From Hemerocallis citrina (taxonomy: Eukaryota > Streptophyta > Magnoliopsida > Asparagales > Asphodelaceae), in NCBI GenBank assembly GCA_017893485.1, contig CM030364.1, positions 204,410,827-204,474,826 of the forward strand: 64,000 nt of DNA, written 5' to 3'. Below are positions 36,626 through 47,560 of the stretch, in pieces. Within the stretch, counting starts at the first letter, position 1. Each line of letters starts with the position of its first letter. The notes under the pieces are model-generated. The model was not told the DNA's origin and made no database searches. It was given only the letters and a program-made list of their open reading frames with translations. A program made the translations under genes and the position numbers.

Positions 36626-36882
36626 TTGGAATTAATACCAATAATAAATACATTAGAACACCAAAATAATAACCAATTTAAAATAGAAATAGAATATTAT
36701 GACAATGGGAAATGGAATAAACAAATAACCTTAGTAGATACAGGAGCAACTAATTCACATATTAAACAAACAAATGTAAAAACCACTAAATTAATAATAT
36801 TAGAAAACCCATATTACTACCTAGACTATTACAATAATAGACATCCAATTGTACATAAAATTATACTACCACTAAGGATAAA
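36626..36882 (+). pseudogene. Pararetroviral protease 1, first half
   Basis: The frame contains ITLVDTGATNSHI, with the DTGAT active site of a retropepsin-like aspartic protease. It is cut at 36882 by the solo LTR. The second half resumes at 40269-40448 with the typical LLGTDFL motif, and the phases agree on the two sides of the insert. Confidence 0.83.
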
Positions 36883-39800
36883 TGTAACCCCTGTTTTTCA
36901 TTTTATGTATTTTTGACTGTATTTTTCATTTTTGGTGTATTTTCCTCCATTGTATTTTTCTGAACTGTATATTGGATTTATTTTCAATATATATTCGTTT
37001 TATTTCATTTTGAGCTCTTTGTGTTTGATTGATTGTCTCTTTGTCTCTTTTTCATTATTTTGATCATTTCCTCATTTTTTTGTCTCGATATCTTTATTTT
37101 TATTTTTTCTTGGTGTTGTGGTGGAGTTTTGGTGGAGTTTTTCCTTTCCCATGATTTTTGATCCCTAATAAGATTTTCTAGAGCCATAGAATTCACTCCT
37201 AATTGTATTCCTATTTGTATTTGACCCATTATCCACTACCCATTTGTATACCTATTGCTAGTTATTAATACCCATAACCCTTTAACCCACATTTACACCC
37301 TATATAATTACCCTAACCCTCACAAACTCAAACCCTAATTCCTAAAACCCTAGCCCCCTAACTCTCTCCTTCTACTCTCCCGGCCTGCACACAGCCCGAG
37401 CCCCCAAAAACCCATCAGTTGGCCTCCCCTATTCTAGGCCGACCCCACCAAACAACCCCTAGGCCGAGCCCTACTCCGGCCATCTCCACCTTCGGCATCT
37501 CCTACAAACCTGAACCCCCTCCTTGCCCTTCCTTGGTTGCCGACCACCAAAACAGCACCACCATCATCAAGCTTTCACTTTTGATCCCCTACTCCGTCGT
37601 CGTGGTGTTCTCAAAGTGGATGCTTGCCACTTTGATCGTCATTGCTTCAAGGAGATCGTTCATGAGAAGGTTTTGCTCGTTTTGCTTGGATTCGTTGCTT
37701 GTAGCAGATTTTGTTCGTGGGTTTTGCTTATAGGCATGTTTGCATCGTTATTTATCCCCAAATTAAGGCAAGTAACTTGTACTCCAATTCATTTGTTTGA
37801 TACAAGTACCAAAGTTCACCTATAGTATAGTTGGGTCTAGAGACAACCTTAGATTATGTTTTTCTTGATGGGTTTTGTCTCTATTGTGATATTTTGGCCA
37901 TAGAAGACTCACGACACAAATCTTGGCATGAGATAACCTAGGATTCGCTCGTTCTTGAATCGTGTATGTGTGAATATGCGTGATTTTGTGATTTGGTTGA
38001 TACCCATGTGATATAATAGGCGTGGACATGTTAATAGCCCTAATTCATGACGTTTAGACACTTGGTAGGTTGTATTTCAAGTTTGGATGTGATTGGATCA
38101 ATATTCTTGAATCTATGTTGTTTTTGTACTTGAGGGTGAAATCTGTATTTTTTGGATGTTTTGTTTTGTTTGTTGTTTTCGACTGTGCTACAGCCAGTAT
38201 CTTGATTCCAGTATAAAATATGAATTTTAGATAATTTCGTCTATTTTCAAACCTCCTAATTTTGCTTGATTTGGAATTCGTATGACTGAGTTATGACTGT
38301 TTTAGTACAGAGGTGTCGACCTATTCCAGATTCTGTTTTTGGTTAATTTTGTTAACAAACTATTTTCAAGAACTATATTATACATATTATTTTGATCCAA
38401 TATTTTGGCCAGTGTTTCTTTATGAAGTTAGGGATTACCCAGAATTTTGGTGAATTTTATTGATAAGTTTTATGTGGTGTTTCATGCTCGTTTCTAAAAT
38501 CTATACATGCTGTATTTTGCTCGCTGTTCTGTAAAAAGCCCTATTTTCACTATGATTCCTTTTACTGTATGAAAAATATTTGTGAAATGTGAAAGTTAGT
38601 AAATTATATCTATTTTCATATCCCTTTGACGGAATTGGATTTCGTTACACTGGTTGCGAGATATCTTAGTTTTCGTACAGCAGTGTTGGGATTTCCAGAT
38701 TCGCTAAACTATGTTTTCGTGATACTTTCTTATTTTTGATTACTTATCTATTTTTACTGGAAAATTCTGAAACTTTATATTTTGATTCTAGACATATAGG
38801 GGATTATCCCATATTTTTCGTGAATTTATTTAATGTGTTTTCATGCTGTTTTCAGCCTCTTGAATTCGTTTTCTTGATTTTTGGCTGAACCTAAATTCTG
38901 TATTTAAATCAGTTTTGAGCTGTGTTGTTGTGAACTAGTATGTGACTTAATTATACTCGCTGGATTCTTGTGGAAGTCTATTTTCCAGATCCTTCAACGG
39001 ATCTAGATTTGCTTTTTTGTAACTCTTGGAATCACTGATTTACTACAGCATGGTCTTGCTGTCCTGAACTTGAGATGTGTTTATTTTAGTCTTTTATGAG
39101 ATATCTTACACTTGTACATGTTTAGTTTGCAACTTGCACTTGTCACATGATCATGCCATGTTATTCTTGATATATTTTGTACATATACATGCTTGTTGGA
39201 CGTTAATAATAAATAACTAAGCCGGGGTTTAAGGGACAGATCTAATAGTGGATAATTCAGAAATGTGTACTCGGAAGGGGATCCACTGATCCTACGTGAT
39301 TACTTGACATGATACTTGATACTTGCACGCAAGACACGATACTTGTCACTTGCACTACTTGACACGTCATTACATGATACATGATACTTGGAGCTTGGAG
39401 CTCATTTACTTGCTTGTCCCCGAGTATACTGCCCTCTATGATCCACTATGAAATCTAAAGTGAAATTGTTGTATTGTAGCAACCATGTAAGGTGGGCTGC
39501 ATAAAGTGCTACCTAGATAGTAAATTCACTACAAGACTTGATACATGCTTGCTTGATACTTGACTACATGATACATGAGACTTGTTTATATGAGACTTGA
39601 AACTTGATACTTAATACATGATTATATGACATTTGACACTTGATGCATATTTATAAGATACTTGTTTACTTGACACTTGATTTATGCCATGCACACTTGA
39701 TCACTTTTACCATGCTAGTTGTTTACCTTGAAATCACACTCATACCATGTGCTAGTTAGTTTCCCCATGTGCTTGAATCCTACATTATAAGTGACCCGTG

Positions 39801-40268
39801 ACTTGCAATTGACGGGTACTTGTGTTTTCTCTTTTCCTCTTTCTTGCATTCGATGAATTGCAGATTATGGAGAAAAGGTTCCAGATGGTATCGGAGACTT
39901 GAAGTATTAGTGCTGTTTTTTATTATTATTATTTCTTGTATCGTGCTTGAACAATAATTGTATTCGTGAGACTTGGATTATTTTTGTATTTTGAGACTTG
40001 GAATTATTCTTGTATTTGGGCGATGTGACCCAAGACTCGTGTTTTATTCAGATCATGACTATTTGATATTTATGTATTTGGTTTCAAGTATTCTTGCTGG
40101 TATTTTGACTCATTATGTGCATGTGGTTGATTAAATCGCTTCCGACTCTGTATATTTCTTGTGCATGTTGTTAAGATTTCTTGAGCAGCTTATGGATGAT
40201 GAAAATTATTCGCCGGGCTTTTGTTACGTAGCCATATTCCGTATTCTTTTGGTAAGCGGGGCATGACA
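36883..40268. mobile_element. Solo LTR, 3.4 kb, probably gypsy Tekay/Del type
   Basis: Starts TGTAACCCCTG and ends GCGGGGCATGACA, with the 5-bp duplication ATAAA at 36878-36882 and 40269-40273. No internal retroelement sequence is present, so it is a solo LTR left by recombination. The TGTAAC...GGGGCATGACA ends and great length recall Tekay/Del chromovirus LTRs (inference). The middle part is transcript-like. A degenerate ACTTGATACATG-type low-complexity array fills about 39290-39720. Confidence 0.88.
37301..37307 (+). promoter_or_regulatory. TATA box in the solo LTR
   Basis: CCCTATATAATTACCC is followed by a CT-rich leader with ACCCTAA repeats (37309-37380), a common plant transcription-start context. 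It implies the LTR is oriented on the plus strand. Confidence 0.5.
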
Positions 40269-40448
40269 ATAAATGGTAAAAAGAAAATGTTATTACACTT
40301 ACACGTAGACCCAGAATACCATGTTAATGAAATGTTATTAGGAACTGACTTCCTTACCTCAGTACAATCTTACTCAATTCAAGAAGAAAAAATCACAATA
40401 ACGGTAAACGATGAAAGTATGGTAATAAATAGGATATTGGACAAATGA
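40269..40448 (+). pseudogene. Pararetroviral protease 1, second half
   Basis: It continues the protease after the solo LTR. MTINGKKKMLLHLHV and EMLLGTDFLTSVQSY match the second conserved block of retropepsins (hydrophobic-G-x-D-F). It ends at a stop at 40446-40448. Confidence 0.75.
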
Positions 40449-40499
40449 ATCCATTAAGAGCAACAAAAAACACATTATACATTCTAACAGAATTTGTTT

Positions 40500-42352
40500 A
40501 CGAATGATACAAATCAAGAAACTAGCACAGTCTAATAGACACCGGAGTAGGCACTAGCCTATGCCGCGAAAATATACTACCAAAATAGAAACAAGATGGA
40601 TGTAATAAAAAAGCAATAACTGGATTAACTGGACAAACTATCATACTTGATAAGTATCAACAAAATGTTAATGTACAAATAGAAAGTTACATACTAAGAA
40701 TACCAATAATATACCAGTTTGATGATATGAATAATGATGTGCTCTTAGGAAATGACTTTTTCCAACAATACTACCCTATAACCATATCACATAAATTGGT
40801 TGTATTTACGACACCTTGTCGACACCAAGCAATAGCAATTAGAATAACCCAACCTTATTCTAGAACCGACCTACCGCACATCAGAGTTTCTTCAACCAAA
40901 CGTGGTGAATATCAATATTTACCAAACAAAACAAGAATACAACAAGTCCAAGAAATAACTACAAAAGAAATTTTACAAAAACAATTAGAAGATCTATGCG
41001 GAGAAGACCCCTTGGAAAAATGGGACTTAAGTAAACCCACAGCACACATAGAGTTAATAGAAAAGAACAAAATAATAAAAATTAAACCTATAAGACATAC
41101 TCCAACAAATCTAGAAGAGTTCAAAATACATATAAAAGAATTAATGAAAAATAATTACATAAGAAAATCACAAAGTCCACATTCATCACCAGCATTTATA
41201 GTAAGAAAGCATTCAGAAGAAAAAAGAGGTAAATCTCGAATGGTAGTAAATTATAAGGAACTAAATAAAAATACTAAGAGGTTTGGATACCCACTACCAT
41301 ACATGCAAATACTACTTAACACAGTAAAAACAAGAAAAATATATTCAAAATTTAATTGTAAATCAGGATTTTATCATGTAAAACTAACAGAAAATTCAAA
41401 ACCTTTAACAACATTTAGCACACCTCAGGGATTTTATGAATGGAATGTATTACCATTCGGTTATAAAAACAGCCCAGGAATATTTTAAGAGTATATGGAT
41501 AAAATTTTTGAAAAATACAATAATTTCATATTAGTATATGTAGATGATATTCTAATAGGATCCGAAAATAAAGAACAACATAAAGAACATCTACTAAAAT
41601 TCATAGAAATAGTAAAAAATGCAGGTATTATACTATCAAAAAAGAAAATGGAATTATTCAAAACTGAGATAGAATTCTTAGGAACAAAATTATCACATGA
41701 AGGAATAGAATTAGAACTACATATAGCAGAAAAAATAAAGACATTTCCTAACGTCCTAAAAGAAAAAAGAGAAGTACTATCTATAATAGGGTTACTAAAT
41801 CAAACAAGATGTTACATACCAAATTTATCAGCAAAAACAAATTGGTTACAACAAAAACTGAAAAAGTTTAAGAAATGGGAACAGACCCCGGAGGATGAAG
41901 AGAAACTTAAATTATTAAAACAACAAACTTCAGAATTACATAAGCTAAGATTACCTGTTAAAGAATGTTCATGGATAATAGAAACAGATGCATGTGAAAA
42001 CAATTGGAGAGCAGTATTAAAATTTATTGAAATAGGAGAAAAGGAGGAAAAACTAGCCAGATATACTAGTGGATCTTTCACACAAACCCAACAAAATTAC
42101 CACATAAACGAAAAAGAACTACTAGCAATCTTAAAAGCTATAAAAAGATTTGAACTATTTATAATACATACAAAATTTATAGCAAGGACAGATAATACCC
42201 AAGCAAAGAGTTGGATTAACAAAATAATATATTCAACCATAACAAACAAAAGATTGATAAGGTGGCAAATGGAGTTAGCACATTATGATTTCTTAATAGA
42301 AAACATAAAAGGAAAAGATAATATTTTAGCTGATTTTTTATCAAGAAATTAA
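40500..42352 (+). pseudogene. Pararetroviral second protease-like domain, reverse transcriptase and RNase H
   Basis: The region opens with a second protease-like domain: LIDTGVGTSLCREN at about 40532, then DVLLGNDFFQQYYP at about 40737, with stops between. Reverse transcriptase follows: SRMVVNYKELNKNT, motif A as YSKFNCKSGFYHV with Asn at the usual catalytic Asp, LPFGYKNSPGIF, an in-frame TAA at 41486-41488, then LVYVDDILIGS with the YVDD core intact. RNase H has IIETDACENNW, YHINEKELLAI and ARTDNTQ, ending DNILADFLSRN. This enzyme set would copy viral RNA to DNA; this copy is inactive by the stops and the altered motif A. Confidence 0.88.
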
Positions 42353-42371
42353 CTATTCCACTTGTTGCAGA

Positions 42372-43319
42372 ATGGAAACTAGAGTTCAGCAAATAGAACA
42401 AGATGTTATTTACATCAAGAAAACAGTGGAGCAATTAAAAGGAGCATTTAACCAATTATAACTACAAATATGCGGACTCCAGAGTCTGTTCTATCAGCAT
42501 GTAAGTCAGCATGTAACCACAGAAAATATGGTAGACAATAATAGCGAGAAAATGAGTGAGATAGGTGAGCCTTCTCAGTCAGTAAAAGAAGAAGCAATTA
42601 TATTCTCAAATAAAACTACATACAAGGAGACACTTCTTACTGAGAAAGCTCCTACCAAAGTATTGAAGAAAATATTATTTTTACAATATATTCAAAAACT
42701 ATGCCAAGTAACAGAGGCGAACCAGTTCATCAAGACCATATCACAACAACACATGAATAAGGCCATCATCCTACCAGGAGCTAATCCAAGAACAACTAGG
42801 GCATTGTTCGAAAGAGGACTTATTCAATGCATCTATCCGTCCAGATAATGTGAAGAACTAATCCAACTACCAAGAGAAATTTACAAAGCAGCCAAAAGTT
42901 ATTTTGGGCTCACAAAGGCCTCAAAAATATATGTCAGAATGTATTCAGCCATCCCCGAGTATCTTAATGACGATGAAGAACTTCTAGCAGAACATGTTAT
43001 AAAAATAGGGATGACTACCCAAATGATCTATGAAGCATCAAATATTATACCATTTAAAACTGAAGAATTTGAGAAATTAATCCCAGAAAGAAGGGCAATG
43101 GGCTTCAGGAACATGTACTGTGAATTAAAAGATATAAAACAAAGAGACGGAAATATATGGATCTATGACAGCCCAGATCCAGATAAAATAATAATGTATA
43201 GTATAGCAAAGATCAAACAGCCACAAGATAAGCATGAGTTGTTTGACAGCTGGTACCAGATACTATCTAGAGGAGCAATGACAATGACAGAAGAGACAAC
43301 TGTATTTACTGTAGATTGA
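42372..43319 (+). pseudogene. Pararetroviral ORF4, transactivator/inclusion-body position
   Basis: One frame of 315 codons with in-frame stops near 42459 and at 42846-42848. The N terminus (METRVQQIEQDVIYIKK) is heptad-like. The C-terminal half has PFKTEEFEKLIPERRAMGF and YSIAKIKQPQDKHELF. It lies after RNase H and before the promoter, where caulimovirids encode the TAV translation transactivator. The domain match itself is weak, so the identity rests mainly on position. Confidence 0.55.
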
Positions 43320-43439
43320 TGAAGATGGAACACCAACATAAATGTACAGCATGTGAAGATGTCGGCCAAGAGGAATCTCTTTTCCTAGAATAGGCCAAAA
43401 TGTAATTAGAACAATTATTGTAAGCTGATGAAAGCACTT

Positions 43440-43612
43440 ACGTATTTATCACAATTATTGAACATATGATGTAAGTAGTGACACATGAAAACTTGTTGTA
43501 AGCTGATCCCTTGGTCTATAAAAGGGAAAGCTAAGCAAGAGAGAAGGCAGACTATCTAGATCCTCCATATAAGCTTGTAAGAAAAATCTGTAAGGAGATC
43601 CAGAGCAATAAA
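43440..43612 (+). promoter_or_regulatory. Pararetroviral promoter and polyadenylation signal
   Basis: A TGATGTAAGTAGTGACAC segment (43468-43485) resembles the activating repeats of caulimovirus promoters. A TATA box, CTATAAAAG (from 43516), follows about 30 bases later. AATAAA at 43607-43612 lies about 90 bases after the TATA box, as expected for the terminally redundant pregenomic RNA of this family. Confidence 0.75.
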
Positions 43613-44043
43613 ATTATCTTTCTATGAATTCCTTTACGAGATCTTTTACTAAATAAGGTATGAGCAACTAATTTTTCTTATTTAGGGAGAGTTTTGTAAG
43701 GCTCTGCCTCAAGGATCTTGCAAAAAAGACTCATTTGTAACCTTCTAAAGTTAGACTATACACCTAGTAGCGGAAACGAGCTAGGTTGTGGTTGCATGTA
43801 TCGAAATGTTATTAGTTGTTCCAGACGTATCTCACGAGTGAAGCTCTTTTAAGAGCATAGTAATCCTGAGATGGGAGGAACGTAAAAGGAGTACTGAAAT
43901 CGGGGTGCATATCAGAGGTATGTTATCCACTGGTAGTAACTGGTACAGACCAGCTCAAAGAGGTTTAACTTGGTCGGAAGCATGATGGGCCGTTTTGTTT
44001 TGATTTTTAGGGTATCCTTAGAAATATCTCTCTACTCCTGATT

Positions 44044-44583
44044 ATTGTTCAATAGGACTAAAGGATAATAATAGTTTAAGTATTGCCTCAGAAATTTTCG
44101 AATTAATGATTAATTATCAAGGAAGTGATAGAATGCTAGTTTTCGATGTTTATTATCCTAATAGAGTAACAAACATGAATGACTATTATGAATTCGAATT
44201 ATTCTTCTTCAGTGTTTAACGAGTAATAATTATAACAATAAATCAAATAAATCCTGGTGAAACAAGTAGTATAAATGTCGAAATAATTGATGATTTAACT
44301 TTTTATGAAAGATCTTTATTATTCTATGAGAATGGTGTATTTAGTAGTTATATCTAGAGCCCTACAACAGCATAGACAATTTCTAGAAGAAAATGAACAA
44401 ATTGGAGAAGGAAATAGACATATAGAAGAACTCGAAGAACCTCCATATGATAGTAATAGTGAAATATCTGAGACAGAATTAGAATATATGGGAGATCTTG
44501 AAGATACATTGGATTACTTTTTTGAGATAGACAATATACATTATTTCGAAGAACATTATTTTACAGAAAATTATCATCTTTAA
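44044..44583 (+). pseudogene. Unrecognised ORF remnant in the viral leader
   Basis: Two or three overlapping frame pieces. One has SEIFELMINYQGSDRMLVFDVYY-type sequence and stops near 44219. Another (44305-44583) is acidic, with RQFLEENEQIGEGN and TLDYFFEIDN, and ends 90 bases before the PBS. Composition matches the viral genes. No family is recognised. It could be a small extra viral gene or leader ORFs. Confidence 0.4.
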
Positions 44584-44672
44584 AATTTTTCCGATCCTTT
44601 AAAGTTTTAAAGTTTTTTGATACTCCCTTTAATTTTATTTTGTAGGAGAGATTTCACGCTTCGCACACAAAT

Positions 44673-44685
44673 TGGTATCAGAGCC
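44673..44685 (+). other. Pararetroviral tRNA-Met primer-binding site
   Basis: TGGTATCAGAGCC followed by AG. It marks position 1 of the viral minus-strand DNA by convention, about 1.1 kb after the promoter. Confidence 0.85.
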
Positions 44686-44699
44686 AGTACAGAGTAAGT

Positions 44700-45124
44700 A
44701 AATTTTACTTAATTTCTGTAATTTTTCGTAAATTTATTACTAATTTATAAGCTATAGAATAGAAAAAGCAAAATCTAATAATAAAAATAGAAATTATCTT
44801 AAAACCCAAAAACTGAATTTAAAGAAATGTCACACATCCTATAAAAATTATTATAGGAAGAATACTATAGAAAATTAATCAAGAACTAGATCATTTTACT
44901 AAATAGTTTCTAAACAGGATCGTTTCGCTAATTTTTATCAAAATAGGGTCAAAACCTTAATTAGCACCAATTTTGACTGGTGTTATCAATTTTGAATGAG
45001 TCAGTAGAAAAAGAAAATCACATGCAACATGTGTGAGGCCGCATAAATGTCTCCATCCAAAACCAATCTATCTCTAGTTAAAATAGTACATTAAAAAGAA
45101 AATATGAAATAGCTTACTTGGTTT
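44700..45124. other. AT-rich stretch, no gene
   Basis: The first part may still be viral. Nothing else is recognised beyond phrases shared with the left flank of the viral insert (near 44920-44960). Confidence 0.5.
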
Positions 45125-46120
45125 AGGTACTATTCTTTTTTTTTCCTCTTATAAGAGGTTACCTCTTATAAGAGATTTACAGTAAGAGCCTCTTGTAAGA
45201 GCCTCTTTTTGAGGTGTTCTTTTTATATAAAAATAACCTCTTATAAGAACCTCTTATAAGATATTTCTGTTCTTTTTTCACCTCTTACAAGAGTCTATAT
45301 TACCCCAAAGTATAAAAATGGTGAGATGAAGGACAAGAAAAGATAAGTTCAAATTACTAATATATAAACTAGTTTAATAGCAAGCTAAATTCACAAATCA
45401 GTGTAAATCATCAATTATAATTCCGGGCTACTATAGACTTTTAATTAGTATGAAAATTAGTATGTATAAATATAAATAATAATAATTTGTTTCAAAGAAG
45501 TTGGATTAAAATAATTTAAGGTCAATGGGCTAATATAAATTCTCCCTTAGCTGTAAATAAATAAAAATAATAAAATAAAATAAAAATAAAAAATAAAAAA
45601 AAACCTGACCAGCTGCAGGATTTGAACATGGTGGCATTATAACAGGACAAATCAACTACCCACAACTCAAGTAATGTACTTACTGGACGTAAATATATAT
45701 ATCTTTAAATAAATTAGTGTTTCGACAGTATCCCTAACATAATTGTTCGAGATTGTGAAGAATGAATTCCCACACTTTTTCTAGGATAGCATATTTCAGT
45801 CAACTACGTATATGATTACACTTTTTCTAGGATAGCATATTCCGGGCTACTATAGACTAATATATAAACTAGTTTAATTAGTAACAATTATAATATAGAC
45901 TTTGGGGGTAATATAGACTTTTTAAGTGATAGAAGTCTTATAAGAATTTAAAAGAGGCTACTAGAAGTCTTTTAGGCTTATAAGATATTTTGAGAAAGAT
46001 ATTTTGAGAAAAATATCTTATAAGAGGTAAAAAAAGAACACTAAAAAAACTCTTGTAAGAGGGGGACCACCTCTTACAAGAGGTAAATCTCTTATAAGAG
46101 ATGAAAAAAAACACTACCTC
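45125..46120. mobile_element. 1 kb foldback with CTCTTATAAGAGGT modules
   Basis: The left end AGGTACTATTCTTTTTTTT is matched, inverted, by AAAAAAAACACTACCT at the right. Both arms are packed with CTCTTATAAGAGGT and CTCTTGTAAGAGG units (45138-45295 and 45960-46105). The interior has short direct duplications (for example CTAGGATAGCATATT at 45780 and 45828). No ORF and no clear target duplication. Confidence 0.65.
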
Positions 46121-46426
46121 AGACTTAAGATAATCCATCAATTTTTGGATGACTTGGATCCTAAGTGGATCCTCTAAATTCTTAGTGGATTAAGAATATG
46201 ATTTTGTAGGATATGTGATTCAAATAGACCTACTGAGGACATGTTGAGAAATTGGAGGATACCAAATGTTTGTTTTCTGACAAAGCAATGTAGTAGGAAA
46301 CTAGGAATCCTACTAAAGAACGTTATGAACAAAATTATTCCAAAAACAATAAAAGTTGTAGATGGAAAATATTTCATATATACCAGAAAACACTATCAAC
46401 ATAAGTTACAGTGGTCATGTTTTATC
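46121..46426. other. Short spacer, no gene
   Basis: A 76-codon plus-strand frame (46241-46471) has no recognisable domain and runs into the next LTR. It may be a fragment of an older element. Confidence 0.4.
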
Positions 46427-46431
46427 ATAGG

Positions 46432-46899
46432 TGATGCGGTTTGTTTTTGGGGGTGGATGCACCAGATATAAGTTCTCTCAATTTATAAAGTGGAAGTCGC
46501 GGTACTGGCTATACGCCCGACCCTTGGCTGAGAGAGCGGCATGGGATTGGCAGGAGTGAGGTGGAGGTCGGATGCTCGGTTCGGATCTGGAGGCTCGGCT
46601 CAGTCTCGTGTACCTGCACTATGCCTAGGAACACCGGAGGAGATCCCGGTGGCAGGCCCTCCGACGATCTAGTCAGTTACTGAAGAGCAACAGTAGCTAG
46701 GATTTCAAGGGGAAAGATTGATTACCTTTTAATGAAGGGGAGGGCCTGGTATTTATAGGCAAAGTAAACGGGTCTGGGACCTGAGCGGGCCTGAAGCGGC
46801 AACGGCCCGTTTGACATCCGTTGACTCGATGATCAGGAGAGAGCGGGTTTTGAGGGGATCTGGTGGCCCAAGATGGGCCACGTCATCTGACCCATATCA
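46432..46899 (-). repeat. 3' LTR of the Tat element
   Basis: 468 bp, TGATGCGGTTTG to GACCCATATCA. It lacks about 25 bases (GGGTCGCGCCCG region) present in the other LTR but is otherwise very similar, suggesting a moderate age. Confidence 0.93.
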
Positions 46900-46920
46900 G
46901 GAGCCCCCACTCCTGGAGGC
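46900..46920 (-). other. Polypurine tract of the Tat element
   Basis: The minus strand reads GGAGTGGGGGCTCC directly before the 3' LTR. Confidence 0.65.
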
Positions 46921-47074
46921 TGGGTAACCCAGCCGTATTTGAGTGGTTTTTTGCCTCTGTAGGAAGAGCAGAGTGGTGTGTACGGCAAAAAATGGGGTCC
47001 GTATCTTCTTGGAGAGGCCAGCGAGGTAGGATGAAGGGGATCCCCTCTTGGAGTCGTGAGGGGTGTTGAGTGTT

Positions 47075-47560
47075 GAAGAGCAGGAGCTCGCTTTGCCAAG
47101 CATCGAGGGTCGGGAGACGCGCCTCCTTGTTTGTTGGACAAGCAGGGGGACATCAAGATCAGAAGAGTAGGAGCTCGCTCAGCCGAGCGTCTAGGGTCGG
47201 GAGACGAGCCTCCCTCACTTGTTGGAAAAGCAGGGTGACATCGAGATCTGATGAGTAGGAGCTCGCTTAGCCGAGCGTAGAGGGTCGGGAGACGAGCCCC
47301 CTCACCTATGGAAAAGCAGGGAGACGTCAAGATCTGAAAAGTAGGAGCACGCTTAGCCGAGCATCGAGGGTCGGGAGACGAGCCCCCTCACTTGTTGGAA
47401 AAGTAGGGGGACGTCGAGCACCGAAGAGTAGAAGCACGCTTAGCCGAGCGTCGAGGGTCGGGAGATGAGCCCCCTCACTTGTTGAAAAAGTAGGGGGACG
47501 TCAAGATCTGAAGAGTAAGAGTTCTCTTAGCCGAGCATCTAGGGTCGGTAGACGAGCCCC
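47075..47560. repeat. Tandem array 1, about 86-bp unit, about 6 copies
   Basis: Units share GTAGGAGCTCGCTTAGCCGA, then GGTCGGGAGACGAGCC, then a CTCACTTGTTGG segment, at 47081, 47168, 47255, 47340, 47426 and 47512. It lies next to the 3' LTR. Confidence 0.85.

Larger units (their letters stand above)
33940..44700 (+). mobile_element. Endogenous pararetrovirus (Caulimoviridae, solendovirus-like order), decayed
   Basis: A near-complete linearised viral genome, about 7.4 kb after discounting a 3.4 kb solo LTR. Order on the plus strand: coat protein with zinc finger, movement protein, aspartic protease, reverse transcriptase, RNase H, a further ORF, TATA promoter and polyadenylation signal, long leader, and tRNA-Met PBS. 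CP before MP before Pol in separate units recalls solendoviruses, a memory-based comparison. In the circular genome the PBS precedes the CP, so the break point lies just downstream of the PBS. The left edge is uncertain. All major frames are interrupted, so this is a fossil copy. Confidence 0.85.

Noticed and set aside
37309..37380. Interstitial telomere repeat (CCCTAA words)
   Set aside because: Only scattered ACCCTAA/CCCTAG words in a CT-rich leader after a TATA box, as in many plant 5' leaders. There is no array.
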